Shown: positions 32,726 through 33,664 of the stretch, piece after piece
How the letters are laid out: each line of letters starts with the position of its first letter
Position numbering within the stretch: position 1 is the stretch's first letter
Assembly: GCF_028330525.1 (NCBI RefSeq)
Contig: NZ_JAQMSD010000248.1
Location: 1-33,664, forward strand
DNA length: 33,664 nt
DNA from: Spirulina sp. CS-785/01
Lineage (GTDB): Bacteria; Cyanobacteriota; Cyanobacteriia; Cyanobacteriales; Spirulinaceae
Direction: 5' to 3'
The notes under the pieces: model-generated
Told to the model about the DNA's origin: nothing
Databases searched by the model: none
The model's input: only the letters and a program-made list of their open reading frames with translations
Position numbers and translations under genes: made by a program

Positions 32726-33664
32726 ATGGGTTTGTGCTTCAAGGTTTTAGGGAGTCTATCGGCAGTGGTGTTGGTGTCAGGGATGCCTGTTTTATTCCCT
32801 GCGGAGTCTGGGGTGGGAGTGGTACAAGCACAGACCACAGAAGAACAGAAGGCCGAGGCAGATCGGTTATACGAGCAAGGACTGCAACAGTATAACGCGG
32901 AGAATTATTATGCCGCATTGCAATCATTTCAACAAGCATCAAACATTTACGAAGCAATTTCTGATGGTCAAGGAACGATAGCAACTGGAATCTATTTTGG
33001 ATATACTCTCATTGAACTGGGAGAAACTGAAAGAGCAATCAACATTTTCCAAACACTTTTAGAGGTTGCTCAAGAGAATAATTTATCTGAGTTAGAGGAA
33101 ATCGCCGAACAAGGATTACAAGCTGCAAGAAATCAAAATAACTCGACTCAAACCAGCGAACAAAACCCGCAACTCGCAGAAGCTGAACGACTGAACCAAC
33201 AAGTAGAACAACTCTATCAAGCAGGCAAGTACGAAGAAGCCATACCCCTTGCAGAAAGAGCTTTAGAAATCCGGCAACAAGTGTTAGGAGAAGAGCATCC
33301 CTCTGTCGCCACCAGCCTCAACAATCTGGCAGGATTGTACAGTTCTCAAGGAAGATACACAGAAGCAGAACCCCTTTACCAACAAGCCTTAGAGATGAGA
33401 AAACGCCTGTTGGGAGAAGAGCATCCCCATGTAGCCAGCAGCCTCAACAATCTGGCATTTTTGTACCGTTCCCAAGGAAGATACACAGAAGCAGAACCCC
33501 TTTACCAACAAGCCTTAGAGATGAGACAACGCCTGTTGGGAGAAGAGCATCCCGATGTAGCCACCAGCCTCAACAATCTGGCAGAATTGTACAGTTTTCA
33601 AGGAAGATACACAGAAGCAGAACTCCTTTACCAACAAGCCTTAGAGATGACAAAACGCCTGTTG
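32726..33664 (+). CDS. Secreted TPR protein, 3' partial (possibly CHAT-type)
   Basis: The frame runs from ATG 32726 to the window end (313 codons, no stop). GAGG lies about 9 bases upstream. The signal peptide is VLGSLSAVVLVSGMPVLF and the likely cleavage is after VVQAQ. A degenerate TPR region follows (ADRLYEQGLQQYNAENYYAAL). Then come 42-residue kinesin-light-chain-type TPRs with GEEHPxVAxSLNNLAxLY and QGRYTEAEPLYQQALEM. Three successive units have a period of 126 bp (starting near 33284, 33410 and 33536) and are almost identical in DNA. In cyanobacteria this arrangement commonly precedes a C-terminal CHAT protease domain; that part is outside the window, so CHAT is only a guess. Confidence 0.85.
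   Translation, partial: MGLCFKVLGSLSAVVLVSGMPVLFPAESGVGVVQAQTTEEQKAEADRLYEQGLQQYNAENYYAALQSFQQASNIYEAISDGQGTIATGIYFGYTLIELGETERAINIFQTLLEVAQENNLSELEEIAEQGLQAARNQNNSTQTSEQNPQLAEAERLNQQVEQLYQAGKYEEAIPLAERALEIRQQVLGEEHPSVATSLNNLAGLYSSQGRYTEAEPLYQQALEMRKRLLGEEHPHVASSLNNLAFLYRSQGRYTEAEPLYQQALEMRQRLLGEEHPDVATSLNNLAELYSFQGRYTEAELLYQQALEMTKRLL
33284..33664 (+). repeat. 126-bp near-identical TPR-coding repeats
   Basis: Three tandem units start at ttaggagaagagcatccc (33284) and ttgggagaagagcatccc (33410, 33536). They differ at only a few bases per unit, which implies recent duplication or gene conversion. The array continues beyond the window. Confidence 0.9.

Overview
The window comes from a cyanobacterium. 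The palindrome GCGATCGC (HIP1) occurs many times, mostly inside genes. Intergenic DNA is full of short tandem heptamers (agtaaac, taatcgg, agttgat and similar) and palindromic repeats of the kind known from filamentous and unicellular cyanobacteria. Several families are typically cyanobacterial (DUF928, CHASE2-cyclase, DUF3598, TPS exoproteins). Genus cannot be fixed from this stretch. No rRNA, tRNA, CRISPR array, integrase or intact insertion sequence was seen.

Left part (1-7.8 kb): a defence-like island. A co-directional run holds a Ser/Thr kinase C-terminus (cut by the window edge and a 16-base C tract), a short BrxL-type AAA+ ATPase and a NifS/IscS/DndA-type cysteine desulfurase. Facing it on the minus strand are a very large P-loop ATPase with some BrxC/PglY-like features, then an MntA antitoxin and a HepT toxin overlapping by ATGA. 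BrxL plus a sulfur-mobilising enzyme plus a large ATPase recalls type 4 BREX or phosphorothioate-type defence, but PglZ, BrxP/DndC and a methylase are not in view. This is the best candidate for an undescribed system.

Middle-left (7.7-18.7 kb): a repeat-rich gap, then purN diverging from an orphan sugar-ABC permease. Next come DUF928, a CHASE2 class III nucleotide cyclase with atypical purine-specifying residues, a 1312-residue two-partner-secretion exoprotein (TpsA) and its outer-membrane transporter (TpsB).

Middle-right (18.8-26.5 kb): an AddA/RecB-like helicase-nuclease with four cysteines placed as for an iron-sulfur cluster; ExbD with a small overlapping upstream frame; a 25-codon stub of an iron-siderophore-type ABC ATPase; asnB; and a peptidoglycan-binding protein with a serine-beta-lactamase-like domain.

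Right part (26.7-33.7 kb): a membrane diguanylate cyclase (Cache-HAMP-PAS-GGDEF), ftsX coupled to a DUF3598 protein, an unrecognised 44-residue membrane peptide followed by a terminator, a repeat-invaded zone with gene fragments and a 5'-truncated TPR gene, and the start of a secreted TPR protein (possibly CHAT-type) running off the window.

A recurring theme is tandem repeats that touch or include the stop codons of neighbouring genes (hepT, tpsA, tpsB, the helicase, the peptidoglycan-binding gene) and in-frame 12-bp repeats inside three unrelated genes.
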